Positions 48,686 through 58,545 of a stretch of 64,000 bases of DNA are shown here, one piece after another. The DNA is from CBHTSZ01 sp966095765. GTDB taxonomy: Bacteria; Patescibacteriota; Saccharimonadia; Saccharimonadales; Saccharimonadaceae. The stretch is from NCBI GenBank assembly GCA_966095765.1, contig CBHTSZ010000003.1:1-64000 (forward strand), given 5' to 3'. Below the pieces are notes generated by a model. That model saw nothing but the letters and a program-made list of their open reading frames with translations. It ran no database searches and was not told the DNA's origin. A program made the position numbers and the translations under genes. Numbering within the stretch: the stretch's first letter is position 1; each line of letters begins with the position of its first letter.

Positions 48686-48730
48686 CATGCATAAGTTTAA
48701 TTGACTCTAGGGGGAGTACCAAAGTTTTCT

Positions 48731-51364
48731 ATGCCGTCGAACAAACGCAGCAACAAGGCGCTCAACGTCTACGCTAACCTCAACAATCGCCGCCGCTCCA
48801 ACAAAGACTACCGTGCTCGTCGCAAGGCAGAATATCTTGCCACCCTGCCGAAACACCCGGTAAAGCGATTTGCGTACCGTCTTCACCCAAAGCGCTTCTT
48901 CACCTACTGGTTCAGCCGTGAAGGTGCAATCATGGCACTCAAGATCAGCGGCGTTGGTATCCTCCTCATGGTCCTCATTGGTGGAGCGCTCTTTGCCTAC
49001 TACCGACGCGAGCTTGACGCGATTCGTCCTGGCGAGATAAACAAGCGCGTCCAGACCACTGTATCGAGATATTATGACCGCAATGGCAAACTCCTCTGGG
49101 AAGATAAAGGCGACGGCGACTACAAGCTCGTCGTAAAGTCCGAAGACATTGCTGAGCACATGAAGCAAGCAACCATCGCTATCGAGGACAAAGACTTTAT
49201 GAAGCACGCTGGCTTTAGCATCGCCGGTATCATGCGCGCAGCTCTCAGTAACGTTAAGGGCGATGGTGCAACCCAAGGTGGTTCGACGCTTACGCAGCAA
49301 CTCGTCAAACAGGTCTTCTTTAAAGACGAAGCCAACAACCGTGGCCTTGGCGGTATCCCGCGTAAGATTAAAGAAGTAATCCTCTCTGTCGAGGTTGAGC
49401 GTATGTACAACAAAGACCAGATTCTGACGCTATACCTGAACGAGTCACCGTACGGTGGGCGTCGCAACGGAGTTGAGTCAGCCTCACAAACCTACTTCGG
49501 TAAACCAGCCAAAGACCTCACACTTGCCGAGTCGGCCCTGCTTGCCAGTATTCCGCAGCTTCCAGGTTTGTACGATCCATACAACCCAGAAGGCCACAAA
49601 GCATTGATCTCGCGCCAGCACACGACTCTCGACTACATGGTAGACCAAGGCTACATCACGAAACCTGAAGCCGAAGCGGCTAAAAAGGTAGATGTACTCG
49701 CGACGATCAAACCGGAAACCGATCAGTTCGTCGGTATCAAAGCGCCTCACTTTGTTCAGATGGTAAAGTCTGAGCTTGAAACGAAACTCGGCAAAAAGAT
49801 CGTGGGCGCAGGAGGCCTCACGATCAAGACGAGCCTTGATCTCCGAGTTCAAGAAATTGTCGATGCAGCTATCGATAAGCTGTTCGCGGGCAACCTGCCC
49901 CGATCGGCAAACTTTGATAACGGTGCCGCAACAATGGTGGACAACCAGACCGGTCAGATCCTAGCGCTTCGAGGTTCACGTGACTATAACTACCCTGATT
50001 ACGGCGCAGTGAACGCCTCAACCTCGTTCATCCAGCCTGGCTCGAGCATCAAGCCGTTCGTGTATGCGACACTCTTCAAACAGCGCGATGGACAGAACTA
50101 TGGTGCAGGGTCAATCCTCGCAGATGATCCACTCCCACAAAGCGTCTACCGCACCGACGACGGTAAGTCTGTTGCAAACTTTGACAACAAATTCCGTGGC
50201 AATATTCCTATCCGCTCTGGCCTTGCAGAGTCACGAAACGTTCCAGCCATCAAAGCCATGTACATTGCTGGTCGTGACACTACCATCAATAACATCCACG
50301 CTCTCGGTGATCTCAGCTACTGTACACAAGGTATCGACCAGCAAGTTGGGCTCGCTGCATCGATCGGTGGTTGTGGCCTCAAACAAACCGAGCATGCTAA
50401 TACGTTTGCAACTATTGCCCGTATGGGTGTCTACAAGCCTGTCAGCAGCATTCTTGAAGTCAAGAACGCCCAGGGTCAAGTGATCCAAAAGTGGCGAGAC
50501 GAATCAAAGCAGGTCACCGACCCCCAGATCATGTACATGCTCGCAGATATCTTGAGCGACGATGCAGCTCGTTCTCCGTCGTTCGGCCGTGGTGCATCAG
50601 GACTCAACGTTCCCGGTGTCAAGACTGGCACAAAAACCGGTACCTCGAACCTCGGCACCAAGTCTAAGGACCTTTGGATGAATAGCTTCTCTCCGAAAGC
50701 TACGCTCAGCGTCTGGGTTGGTAATCACGACAACCGCTCTATGAGCAACGCACTCTCAAGTATCATCGGACCAACAGTGAGTACCATCCAACACGATGCT
50801 CACTACAATGTCTTCCAGCCAGATGGTACATGGAAACAAGGTGATTGGTTCGAGGTACCAACAGGACTGCAGAGGATCACGGTTGCTGGTCGAACAGACT
50901 GGTTCCCTTCCTGGTATAACAAGAGTGCTACAGCTGGCACGACAATGAAGTTCGACCGGGTCTCGAAAAAGAAAGCGACCGATTGTACACCGGAAAGTGC
51001 TATCATTTCACTCACTGTTACGAAGACGACCGACCCAATCACCAAAAAAGAACGCTACCTTGCACCCGACGGCTACGACGCAAGCGCAAGCGACACCCTA
51101 CACTCATGTGACGACGTAAAGCCTTTCGTGACGAACGTTGACTACAAGAGTAACAAGCTTGTCGCAACTGTCACCCAAGGTACTCATGCGCTTCAGTCCG
51201 TTGAGTTCAAGGTTGATGGCGCAGTGGTTGGAACCGTACAAGTCTCCTCAACTGGTGAAGTAAGCCTCGCCTACAATAACCCTGGCAACAAGAAGATAAC
51301 AGTCACTGTTACTGTCACAGACGCCGCCCTCTACAGCGGCACCCAAACCAAAGAAGTGCAGTAA
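48731..51364 (+). CDS. class A penicillin-binding protein (glycosyltransferase/transpeptidase)
   Basis: A bifunctional enzyme that polymerises and cross-links peptidoglycan. I use the ATG at 48731 (MPSNKRSNKAL) rather than an upstream TTG, giving 877 residues. A basic cytoplasmic region of about 68 residues precedes a membrane helix (70-91). The GT51 domain shows EDKDFMKHAGFS near 152 and QGGSTLTQQLVKQ near 185. The transpeptidase has SSIKPF (active Ser), SRN and KTGTKTGTSN. The C-terminal 80-100 residues look like an Ig-type beta domain (VEFKVDGAVVGTVQVSSTGE). Stand-alone gene with a terminator. Confidence 0.95.
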   Translation: MPSNKRSNKALNVYANLNNRRRSNKDYRARRKAEYLATLPKHPVKRFAYRLHPKRFFTYWFSREGAIMALKISGVGILLMVLIGGALFAYYRRELDAIRPGEINKRVQTTVSRYYDRNGKLLWEDKGDGDYKLVVKSEDIAEHMKQATIAIEDKDFMKHAGFSIAGIMRAALSNVKGDGATQGGSTLTQQLVKQVFFKDEANNRGLGGIPRKIKEVILSVEVERMYNKDQILTLYLNESPYGGRRNGVESASQTYFGKPAKDLTLAESALLASIPQLPGLYDPYNPEGHKALISRQHTTLDYMVDQGYITKPEAEAAKKVDVLATIKPETDQFVGIKAPHFVQMVKSELETKLGKKIVGAGGLTIKTSLDLRVQEIVDAAIDKLFAGNLPRSANFDNGAATMVDNQTGQILALRGSRDYNYPDYGAVNASTSFIQPGSSIKPFVYATLFKQRDGQNYGAGSILADDPLPQSVYRTDDGKSVANFDNKFRGNIPIRSGLAESRNVPAIKAMYIAGRDTTINNIHALGDLSYCTQGIDQQVGLAASIGGCGLKQTEHANTFATIARMGVYKPVSSILEVKNAQGQVIQKWRDESKQVTDPQIMYMLADILSDDAARSPSFGRGASGLNVPGVKTGTKTGTSNLGTKSKDLWMNSFSPKATLSVWVGNHDNRSMSNALSSIIGPTVSTIQHDAHYNVFQPDGTWKQGDWFEVPTGLQRITVAGRTDWFPSWYNKSATAGTTMKFDRVSKKKATDCTPESAIISLTVTKTTDPITKKERYLAPDGYDASASDTLHSCDDVKPFVTNVDYKSNKLVATVTQGTHALQSVEFKVDGAVVGTVQVSSTGEVSLAYNNPGNKKITVTVTVTDAALYSGTQTKEVQ

Positions 51365-51376
51365 TGTTCTCCTCCT

Positions 51377-51405
51377 AAAAAGAGCCGGGTATTCCGGCTC
51401 TTTTT
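51377..51405. terminator. bidirectional terminator 51377-51405
   Basis: AAAAAGAGCCGG/CCGGCTCTTTTT with a 5-base loop between the convergent PBP and PIN-TRAM genes. Confidence 0.9.
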
Positions 51406-51419
51406 AGATGGCTATCAGC

Positions 51420-52376
51420 TTAGTTGTTCGCGAGATCGACTAGCTTATCTTCGGGTGTACGTTTTTGACGACGACGCGGTTTGCGATTGTTTGAAGATGA
51501 CTGGTCTTGTATGGGTCGTGGAGCTTGATCCCTGGTTGTGTTCGTGTGGTTCTGACTTTTAGCTGCCCGTGATCGCGGTGTTTGAGAAGAAACCTGCGTT
51601 GCAGTCTTCGAATGACGCTGGCTCGCGTCATTCTCGTTTGCAATCATACGGCTTCGGCCTTTGGCCTCCCCGCGTGTTTGCTCGCTCGACAGCTTCGCCG
51701 TTCGACGAGCAAACATCATTCTTCCGGCAGTAGTCTGAAGCACGCGCGTCAGCTCAACTGCAACACTCTGGCCGATGAGTTCGCGTGAGTCATCGACGAC
51801 AACCATCGTGCCATCGTCAAGGTAGCCCACAGCCTGCTTCTTGTCCTGGCCTGGCTGAACAAGCTCGACGTTGATCCGTTCACCCGGCAGGTGGATAACG
51901 CGGAGCGCGTGAGCAAGCTCGTTGATATTCACGATCTCGACAGCCTGAACGCGTGCCGCCTTATTGAGGTTATAGTCGATAGTACAAAGTTTTGCGCCAG
52001 ACTTTTGCGCCATGATGATCAGCTGCTCGTCGACACCATGTTCGCTGGTTGTACCGTCGTCACGGATCTCAACCGTAGTGCTCGGAAGCTCCTGAAGCTT
52101 TTCGATAACCTCGAGACCGTACCGAGCACGCTCACGTTTATCGTGGTCCGCTTTGTCGGCCATAAACTGTAGCTCACGGATGACAGAACGTGTGACGATG
52201 AGGCGAGAGCTCACGAGGCCCGAACGTGCAATCGCAAGGATGCGTCCATCGATGAGGACACTTGTATCAAGTAAGATGTCACCTTTGCTTGTCGTTGCTT
52301 TTTTAGTGATATGAAACGTCAGGTACGACGTCTCGGCGAGGATGACGAGTAGCGTCACCGCGATAAGTATTTCCAT
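51420..52376 (-). CDS. PIN-TRAM domain protein (YacL-like)
   Basis: The 318-residue protein has a single N-terminal membrane helix (1-22), then a PIN nuclease-like domain with LLDTSVLIDGRI near 35-46 and conserved acidic residues (DEQLIIMAQ near 117, CTIDYNLNK near 131). A TRAM domain follows (about 165-225, GYLDDGTMVVVDD), and the last 90 residues are a polar, probably disordered tail. PIN-TRAM proteins are thought to act on RNA; the target is unknown. It lies 16 bases after radA, and the same order is common in Gram-positive genomes. Confidence 0.9.
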   Translation of the reverse strand: MEILIAVTLLVILAETSYLTFHITKKATTSKGDILLDTSVLIDGRILAIARSGLVSSRLIVTRSVIRELQFMADKADHDKRERARYGLEVIEKLQELPSTTVEIRDDGTTSEHGVDEQLIIMAQKSGAKLCTIDYNLNKAARVQAVEIVNINELAHALRVIHLPGERINVELVQPGQDKKQAVGYLDDGTMVVVDDSRELIGQSVAVELTRVLQTTAGRMMFARRTAKLSSEQTRGEAKGRSRMIANENDASQRHSKTATQVSSQTPRSRAAKSQNHTNTTRDQAPRPIQDQSSSNNRKPRRRQKRTPEDKLVDLANN

Positions 52377-52392
52377 GCATCATTTCCTTAGG

Positions 52393-53745
52393 TTATTTTT
52401 TCGTAAGATAGGTATTGAGACCGTCACGCATATCCTTGATCGGGACGATAAAGGTGCCGCCGTCTTTGCTCTCGGGGGCAATTGCTCGTTTGAAGCCTAG
52501 CTTTTTAGCTTCACGGACGCGTGGCTCAACACTTGCAACGCGACGTACTTCGCCGCCAAGTCCGACTTCACCGAAGACAACGACGTCATCGGGGAGCGTG
52601 CGTTCCGCTGCTGCGCTGGCGATCGCCATACATACCGCAAGATCCGCCGCAGGATCAACGAGCTTGAGACCGCCGACGACATTTATAAAGATATCTTTGT
52701 CCGATAAGTTCAGTTTTGTGCGCTTTTCAAGCACAGCAATGAGGAGCGTCAGACGGTTCAGGTCGAATCCTGATGCGGTTCGCTTAGGATAGCCGAAATG
52801 TGTCGGATTGACAAGCGCCTGGATCTCTACCAGTAGCGGTCGATTACCCTCCATCGTTGCAAGCACGACCGAACCATCGCTCTTGCCGCGCTCAGCCAGC
52901 AGGCTCGCAGATGCATTCTCAACCTCTTTTAATCCCTCGCCTGCCATCTCAAGAATAGCGACTTCGGCAGTTGAGCCGTATCGGTTTTTTGCAGCACGCA
53001 GCAGCTTGAAGCCGCCATATCGATCCCCCTCAAAGGACAGGACCACATCCACGAGATGCTCGAGTACTTTTGGCCCGGCGATACTTCCTTCTTTCGTCAC
53101 ATGGCCGACAAGCACCACTGCTGTGTTGCTTGCCTTTGCGGCTCGGATAATGATGTTCGCCGAATTTGTGATCTGACTAACCGTTCCCGGCGCAGAAGCC
53201 ACTTCAGCCATTGCGACCGTTTGCATTGAGTCGACAATGACGAGCCGGTACTCGCCTGATCCGATCGTTGCTGCTATGTCATCGGCGCTTGTTGTCGCGA
53301 CAAGCGAGACGTTTGATGGCAATGATTTGCTGATACGTTCAGCACGCAGACGAACCTGGCCTGCCGACTCTTCACCGCTGATATATAGGACCGGCTCGTC
53401 GGTACCGATACTAAGTACGAGCTGCAGTAACAGCGTACTTTTACCAATACCCGGCTGTCCGGCAAGCAACACCACACCGCCTGGCATCAGGCCGCCACCA
53501 AGTACCTCATCAAGCTGCCCAAGCCCTGTACCGATACGCTTACCGATCATACCAGCCTGTACGGCGGCAATCTTTTCAACGCTCAAAACGTTACCTTGGG
53601 AACGATCTACAACTGCCTTTTTTTCTACTTGCTTAGCCTCCTCGATGAGACTGTTCCACGCACCACAGTTATCACATTTTCCGGACCACTTCGAAAAGCT
53701 GGCTCCGCACTGCTGGCAGACATACAGCGAAGATCGTTTAGCCAT
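52393..53745 (-). CDS. radA: DNA repair protein RadA
   Basis: RadA is a RecA-like ATPase that promotes branch migration in recombination. The 450 residues start with a C4 zinc finger (CQQCGASFSKWSGKCDNCGAW type, residues 9-30), then the ATPase with GQPGIGKST near 96, the KNRYG motif near 257 and a Lon-type domain at the end. Here, unlike in RpoC, the zinc-finger cysteines are kept. It overlaps the upstream 53738 gene by 8 bases. Confidence 0.96.
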   Translation of the reverse strand: MAKRSSLYVCQQCGASFSKWSGKCDNCGAWNSLIEEAKQVEKKAVVDRSQGNVLSVEKIAAVQAGMIGKRIGTGLGQLDEVLGGGLMPGGVVLLAGQPGIGKSTLLLQLVLSIGTDEPVLYISGEESAGQVRLRAERISKSLPSNVSLVATTSADDIAATIGSGEYRLVIVDSMQTVAMAEVASAPGTVSQITNSANIIIRAAKASNTAVVLVGHVTKEGSIAGPKVLEHLVDVVLSFEGDRYGGFKLLRAAKNRYGSTAEVAILEMAGEGLKEVENASASLLAERGKSDGSVVLATMEGNRPLLVEIQALVNPTHFGYPKRTASGFDLNRLTLLIAVLEKRTKLNLSDKDIFINVVGGLKLVDPAADLAVCMAIASAAAERTLPDDVVVFGEVGLGGEVRRVASVEPRVREAKKLGFKRAIAPESKDGGTFIVPIKDMRDGLNTYLTKK

Positions 53746-54763
53746 CGATACCTCCAGCCGGCACAGGTGTGAGCGAGCTGTTGATGCTTCGGTTCAGTGC
53801 GTTCGACTCGCTATTGATAGCAGCGAGTTGGTCACGCTTCGCTTCGTATGATGCGATGAGATTTTGAATCGTATCGTATTCACGCCTCAGCTCGTTTTGG
53901 CGTGAGACGAGAGCCGCGCGTTCCGTGTCGTACTGCGCTCGCGTCATAGTGCCGCTGCTTGCTCGACTGTTAAACGATTCGACATCGGCATTCAAGACTT
54001 CTATGTTTCGACGATAGGCACCTCCAAGACTATCGATCTGATCAGCCAGTGCGTTGATCTCATTCACCAGACCTTCTTGTTGATCTTTGAGCTGTTCAAA
54101 AACTGACTGGTACTGCTCAGCCAGCGATACAACGACGCGCCGATCAGTAAAATACTGGGCATAGTAGGTTTCGAGCTCGGGACTGAGCGGCTGTATTTCA
54201 CTGCCAAGTATGGAGTGTAGCTCGTTCAGCCTTTCCCCTGGTTCCGACTTTGCGTATTCAGCCATGAGTTCATCTATTCGTGCTTGGTCTTTTCCGAGAG
54301 AGTGGGACTGTTTTTCAAGCAAATTATTCACCCTATCCTTCTCCCCCTTAGGGAGGCGTTGGTATGCAGCGTGGAGCATCTCATGCGCGGCAGTAACTTC
54401 CTTGATGCCATCAAGCTTGTCGTTCTTGATATCAAAGAGATAAATCGTATTCATGACGTAGCATCCTAGTACCGCAGTTTGCTCAGTCGCGGCAGAACGA
54501 CAGGCGCCGTTAAACTGCTCCCGTTCAAGAAGTTCCGGTTGTGAAGCATAGAACAAGAAGGTACCTTTATCCGTAAGCTCCACTCGGTCAGCAATCGAGG
54601 CTACGGACGGACTAGGCTGGTAGCGCCATACGGTTACTTGGTCAATAAGCAGCTGACGGTTCAGGAATATAAACAGCGCAGTAGCGAGCAGTAGTATGCT
54701 CGCTACCAGTTTTCCTATTTGACCGCCGCTACGCTGCGACGTGCGTGCTGACACTCTCGGCAT
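53738..54763 (-). CDS. membrane-anchored HExxH protein with coiled coil, unknown
   Basis: The 341-residue protein has an N-terminal membrane helix (about 18-36), then a domain carrying AAHEMLHAAYQRL: His127-Glu128-x2-His131 is a zinc-metallopeptidase signature, with a possible third ligand further on. From about 215 to 330 it is a long coiled coil. A cysteine pair (about 88 and 101) suggests an oxidising, outside location. Function unknown; likely a surface peptidase. It starts inside the 3' end of clpC (35-base overlap) and ends 8 bases inside radA. Confidence 0.7.
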   Translation of the reverse strand: MPRVSARTSQRSGGQIGKLVASILLLATALFIFLNRQLLIDQVTVWRYQPSPSVASIADRVELTDKGTFLFYASQPELLEREQFNGACRSAATEQTAVLGCYVMNTIYLFDIKNDKLDGIKEVTAAHEMLHAAYQRLPKGEKDRVNNLLEKQSHSLGKDQARIDELMAEYAKSEPGERLNELHSILGSEIQPLSPELETYYAQYFTDRRVVVSLAEQYQSVFEQLKDQQEGLVNEINALADQIDSLGGAYRRNIEVLNADVESFNSRASSGTMTRAQYDTERAALVSRQNELRREYDTIQNLIASYEAKRDQLAAINSESNALNRSINSSLTPVPAGGIDG

Positions 54764-57227
54764 CCTCCTGGGTTACGCGTAACTGGAGCTCGTCTTTGAC
54801 CACCCCCACTTTGATCACATCACCTTTATGATACTCCTCGGCGAGCAATCCGTCAGCAATCATATGTTCGAGGTTATTCTGAATAACCCGTCGCAGCGGA
54901 CGCGCACCATTCTTCGCGTCATAGCCACGATCGATAAACCATTTCTTCGCGCTACGTTCGATCACGAGCCCAAGGCCCTTTCGGCTGAGACGAGCCCTGA
55001 GTTCATCGATGAGAAGATCAAAGATCTTGCCGACTTCAGCTCGCGTCAGCGCACGGAAGACCACGATTCCGTCAAAGCGGTTTATCAGTTCGGGTCGCAT
55101 CATACGCTCCAAAGCCTCAAGTGCTGCCTGGCGATTTTCTTCGTGAAGATTCGCTACGTTCTCGGCATCTGATTTGCTACGTGCGCTAAAACCGAGTGCA
55201 GCTTCGCGTCGCATCTTATCTGCACCGAGGTTGCTCGTCAGGATGATGATGGTGTTACTGAAATCAACCGTTCGACCCTTGGCATCTGTTAACTTACCAT
55301 CCTCAAGCAGCTGGAGCAGCAACTGGAAAACATCAGGGTGGGCTTTTTCGATCTCGTCAAAGAGTACGACACTATATGGTTGACGACGGATTTTGTCAGT
55401 AAGCTGGCCGCCATCTTCGTAACCCACGTATCCGGCTGGCGCACCAACAAGACGTGAGGTGGTGTGGCGCTCACCGAATTCGCTCATATCGATCTTGATC
55501 AGATTTTTTTCAGACCCGAACACCTCACGTGCGAGTACGCGTGCGAGCTCGGTCTTACCAACCCCGGTTGGGCCCATGAAGATAAATGAGCCGATCGGAC
55601 GCTTGGCATTTGCGACACCACTTCGGGAACGGCGAATCGCTTTCGACACGGACTCGATAGCTTCCTCCTGCCCGATAACATGCTTGCCGAGGTGTTTCTC
55701 AAGACGACGAAGCATATTTGCCTCGGACCGCTTGAGATGCTGAACCGGCACGCCGCTCATCGTGGCGACGGCAGCGGCAATATCGTCGTAGGTGAGGGTT
55801 GCCCACTCTCCTTCGGGCTTGCTCAGCTCAGCAAGCTTTTCTTTGAGCCGGCTGATCCGCATCTTGTAGAGTGCCGCTCGTTCGTAATCCTGGGAGGTAA
55901 CCGCCTCTTCCATCTTGTCGCCAAGTTGCCGAATCTCACGCTGATACTCACGCGCTTTGCTCGGTGTCTTACCGCGCTTTACACGAACGAGCGAAGCAGC
56001 TTCGTCGAGCACATCGAGCGCCTTGTCCGGCATGAATCGCTCCGAGATGTAACGGTCCGCAAGGTAGACGACATCTTCGATCAAGTCTTCGGCCACCTTG
56101 ACGCCGTGGTGTTCCTCGTATTTTTCACGCATGCCGCTTAAGATCGCCTCTGTGTCTTTGAGTGTTGGCTCTTCAACAATAATCGGCTGGAGACGGCGTT
56201 CAAACGCAGCATCTTTCTCGATATGCCTGCGATACTCATCGAGCGTCGTGGCACCGATCAGACGCAATTTGCCGCGCGCAAGCGCAGGCTTTAGCATATT
56301 TGCAGCGTCCATCGCACCCTCTGCAGCACCGGCACCGATCAGGAGATGTAGTTCGTCGATAAAGACAATGACCGAGTCGTCTTCGGTTAGCTCATCGACA
56401 ACTTTCTTCAGCCGCTCCTCGAACTCACCGCGGTACTTCGTCCCTGCGATCATGGCCGCAAGATCCAGCTGTATGACATGTTTATCGAGTAGATGATCAG
56501 GGACATCTTCACGCGCAATCCGCTGCGCAAGGCCCTCGACGATCGCCGTCTTGCCTACGCCAGGCTCACCGATCAAGATCGGATTGTTCTTGGTGCGGCG
56601 ACTGAGGATCGTGACCATACGGGCAATCTGCTGATCGCGGCCGATCACGGGATCAAGCTCACCGTTTCTTGCAGCTGCTGTCAGATCGTTACCAAACGTT
56701 CGGAGTGCCTGATGGCGTGACTTTGAGCGTGATGTCTTTGCGATACCAATATCGTCAAAATCTTGAGCATCAGACTGCTGACGATTGAGGTACGCCTCGA
56801 TATCACCGAGCAGTTCCTCGACAGAGATATTCATATCGCGCAGCAGTACTGTCGCGCGAGCGTTCTTTTGGCTCAAAATACTAAAGAGAATATGCTCGGT
56901 ACCGCAATAATCCTGATGGAACTCCTGTGCGACATCCCAGCTCATACGAAGCGTTAGCTTGGCAGTCTCAGAAAGGCCTTTTGCGCCCGTACTCACGACC
57001 AGCGCACGAGGGGTGAGGTTGAGTGCTACACGGGCACGTTCAAGCGTGATACCAGCATCTGCTAGCATCTTTGCACCCACAGATGTTTCCTGGCTGAGTA
57101 CACCGAGTAGGAGGTGCTCGGTTCCGATGTACGCACTTCCGAGACTACGGGCGATCATATCAGCCTGCTCGAGACTGCTGCGGGCATTTTCAGTGAGGCG
57201 ATGAACAAAATCTTGTAAATTATCCAT
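54729..57227 (-). CDS. clpC: ATP-dependent Clp protease ATPase ClpC
   Basis: ClpC unfolds proteins and feeds them to ClpP. The 832 residues include a double Clp N domain (1-145), AAA-1 with Walker A GEPGVGKT at 220-227, a UVR-containing middle domain (YQREIRQLGDKMEEAV near 423), AAA-2 with GPTGVGKT near 550, and the LGF loop needed to dock on ClpP (EAALGFSAR near 670). The UVR domain separates it from ClpA/ClpB. The promoter carries a perfect CIRCE operator, as does clpP, so the two are co-regulated by HrcA. Confidence 0.95.
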   Translation of the reverse strand: MDNLQDFVHRLTENARSSLEQADMIARSLGSAYIGTEHLLLGVLSQETSVGAKMLADAGITLERARVALNLTPRALVVSTGAKGLSETAKLTLRMSWDVAQEFHQDYCGTEHILFSILSQKNARATVLLRDMNISVEELLGDIEAYLNRQQSDAQDFDDIGIAKTSRSKSRHQALRTFGNDLTAAARNGELDPVIGRDQQIARMVTILSRRTKNNPILIGEPGVGKTAIVEGLAQRIAREDVPDHLLDKHVIQLDLAAMIAGTKYRGEFEERLKKVVDELTEDDSVIVFIDELHLLIGAGAAEGAMDAANMLKPALARGKLRLIGATTLDEYRRHIEKDAAFERRLQPIIVEEPTLKDTEAILSGMREKYEEHHGVKVAEDLIEDVVYLADRYISERFMPDKALDVLDEAASLVRVKRGKTPSKAREYQREIRQLGDKMEEAVTSQDYERAALYKMRISRLKEKLAELSKPEGEWATLTYDDIAAAVATMSGVPVQHLKRSEANMLRRLEKHLGKHVIGQEEAIESVSKAIRRSRSGVANAKRPIGSFIFMGPTGVGKTELARVLAREVFGSEKNLIKIDMSEFGERHTTSRLVGAPAGYVGYEDGGQLTDKIRRQPYSVVLFDEIEKAHPDVFQLLLQLLEDGKLTDAKGRTVDFSNTIIILTSNLGADKMRREAALGFSARSKSDAENVANLHEENRQAALEALERMMRPELINRFDGIVVFRALTRAEVGKIFDLLIDELRARLSRKGLGLVIERSAKKWFIDRGYDAKNGARPLRRVIQNNLEHMIADGLLAEEYHKGDVIKVGVVKDELQLRVTQEDAESVSTHVAA

Positions 57228-57273
57228 AAATGGTTCCCCTCTTTTTATGGAATCAGTGATTCCTTGTACTTCT

Positions 57274-57302
57274 AGTATACAAAATTAGCACTCCCCGTAC
57301 AA
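57274..57302 (-). promoter_or_regulatory. clpC promoter
   Basis: -35 TTGTAC (57297-57302), 17 bases, -10 TATACT (57274-57279) on the minus strand. The -35 lies in the CIRCE spacer. Confidence 0.85.
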
Positions 57303-57311
57303 GAGTGCTAA
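57285..57311. promoter_or_regulatory. CIRCE operator (clpC)
   Basis: TTAGCACTC (57285-57293), nine bases, GAGTGCTAA (57303-57311): a perfect CIRCE inverted repeat overlapping the clpC promoter. Confidence 0.95.
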
Positions 57312-57338
57312 TTTGTCAGATTTGACTGTCTTGAAAGT

Positions 57339-58469
57339 CTACTCTTCGCTTACTTCTTCAACGGCGCTCAGGAGGCTGTCTTCGATGTTCTTCTTTGGCT
57401 TTGGAGCAGCAGCAACAGCCGGCTTAACGACCGCTGTTTCGATATCGAGTTCATAACCGGTTAGCTTGCTTGCCAAGCGGACATTCTGACCACCGCGGCC
57501 GATCGCGATAGATTGCTGGTCTTCAGCAACAAATACCTTGGCGCGCTTGTCAGCTTCATCGATCTCGATTGAGCTGATTTCGGCCGGGCTCAGTGCGTTC
57601 GCGATAAAGTTCTTGATGTCGTCGTCAAAAGTTACGATGTCGATCTTTTCCTGATCGCCAATCTCGTTCATGACAGCAGTGACACGCGTACCGTGTCCAC
57701 CGACAAAGGTACCGACTGGATCAACGCCTGGAACAGTACTCGCAACGGCAAGCTTAGTTCGCTTACCTGCTTCACGTGCGATCGCCTTGATCTCGACTGC
57801 ACCGGTTTCCATCTCAGGAACTTCCTGTCGGAAGAGGTATTCGACAAATGCTTCGTTTGCACGAGAGAGGATCAGCTGCGGACCACGGTTTTCGCGCTCT
57901 ACGTCTTTGAGAAACACCTTGATGCGTGAACCGATGCTGTAGTATTCGCCAGGGATTTGCTCTGACGCCGGGAGGATGCCAGTAGCCTTACCGAGTTCAA
58001 CACGAACGACACGTGGTTCAACGCGTTGGACTGTACCGGTGATAACGGTACCGATTTTGTCTGCGAACTCTTCGAGGACGACTTCACGCTCAGCTTCACG
58101 AAGCTTTTGGAGGACGACCTGTTTTGCTGTCTGCGCGGCAACACGACCAAAGCTGTTCGCTTCAAACTCTTCCTCAACGACGTCACCGACAACAGCGCCC
58201 TTCTTAAGCTTCTGTGCGTCTTCGACCGTCAGCTCGGTTGCTGGGTTTTCGACTTCATCAACGACTTGGTACATCACAAAAACCTTTGCAGTTCCATTGA
58301 CGGTGTTGAGTTCGGCACGCACGTCCTGCTCGCGGTCACCATTGTCGCGGCGCCATGCAGCAGCAATCGCCTGCTGGACAACATCCATGACGGTTTCTTC
58401 TGGAAGGTTCTTTTCTTCAGCAATCGTGCCCATGACTTGGACTAACTGCTTCACATTTAGTTCTTGCAT
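57339..58469 (-). CDS. nusA: transcription factor NusA
   Basis: NusA modulates pausing, termination and antitermination by RNA polymerase. The 376 residues hold the N-terminal domain (1-125), an S1 domain (GTVITGTVQRVEPRVVRVEL near 137) and two KH domains (PVGTFVGGHGTRVTAV near 250 and IAIGRGGQNVRLASKLTGYEL near 322). The acidic repeats of Escherichia coli NusA are missing, as usual outside proteobacteria. rimP, infB and rbfA are not adjacent. A terminator-like hairpin lies in its leader. Confidence 0.95.
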   Translation of the reverse strand: MQELNVKQLVQVMGTIAEEKNLPEETVMDVVQQAIAAAWRRDNGDREQDVRAELNTVNGTAKVFVMYQVVDEVENPATELTVEDAQKLKKGAVVGDVVEEEFEANSFGRVAAQTAKQVVLQKLREAEREVVLEEFADKIGTVITGTVQRVEPRVVRVELGKATGILPASEQIPGEYYSIGSRIKVFLKDVERENRGPQLILSRANEAFVEYLFRQEVPEMETGAVEIKAIAREAGKRTKLAVASTVPGVDPVGTFVGGHGTRVTAVMNEIGDQEKIDIVTFDDDIKNFIANALSPAEISSIEIDEADKRAKVFVAEDQQSIAIGRGGQNVRLASKLTGYELDIETAVVKPAVAAAPKPKKNIEDSLLSAVEEVSEE

Positions 58470-58508
58470 AATTTCTGGAATTTCCTTTCGTATTTAGGCC
58501 TTTTCACT

Positions 58509-58531
58509 AAAAAACCCGACCTGCCGGCCGG
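58509..58531 (-). promoter_or_regulatory. terminator-like hairpin in nusA leader (possible attenuator)
   Basis: On the minus strand CCGGCC-GGCA-GGTCGG is followed by GTTTTTT, between the nusA promoter and the nusA start. It would stop transcription about 30 bases after initiation unless bypassed. Confidence 0.6.
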
Positions 58532-58545
58532 ATAAGTACTCTCTT

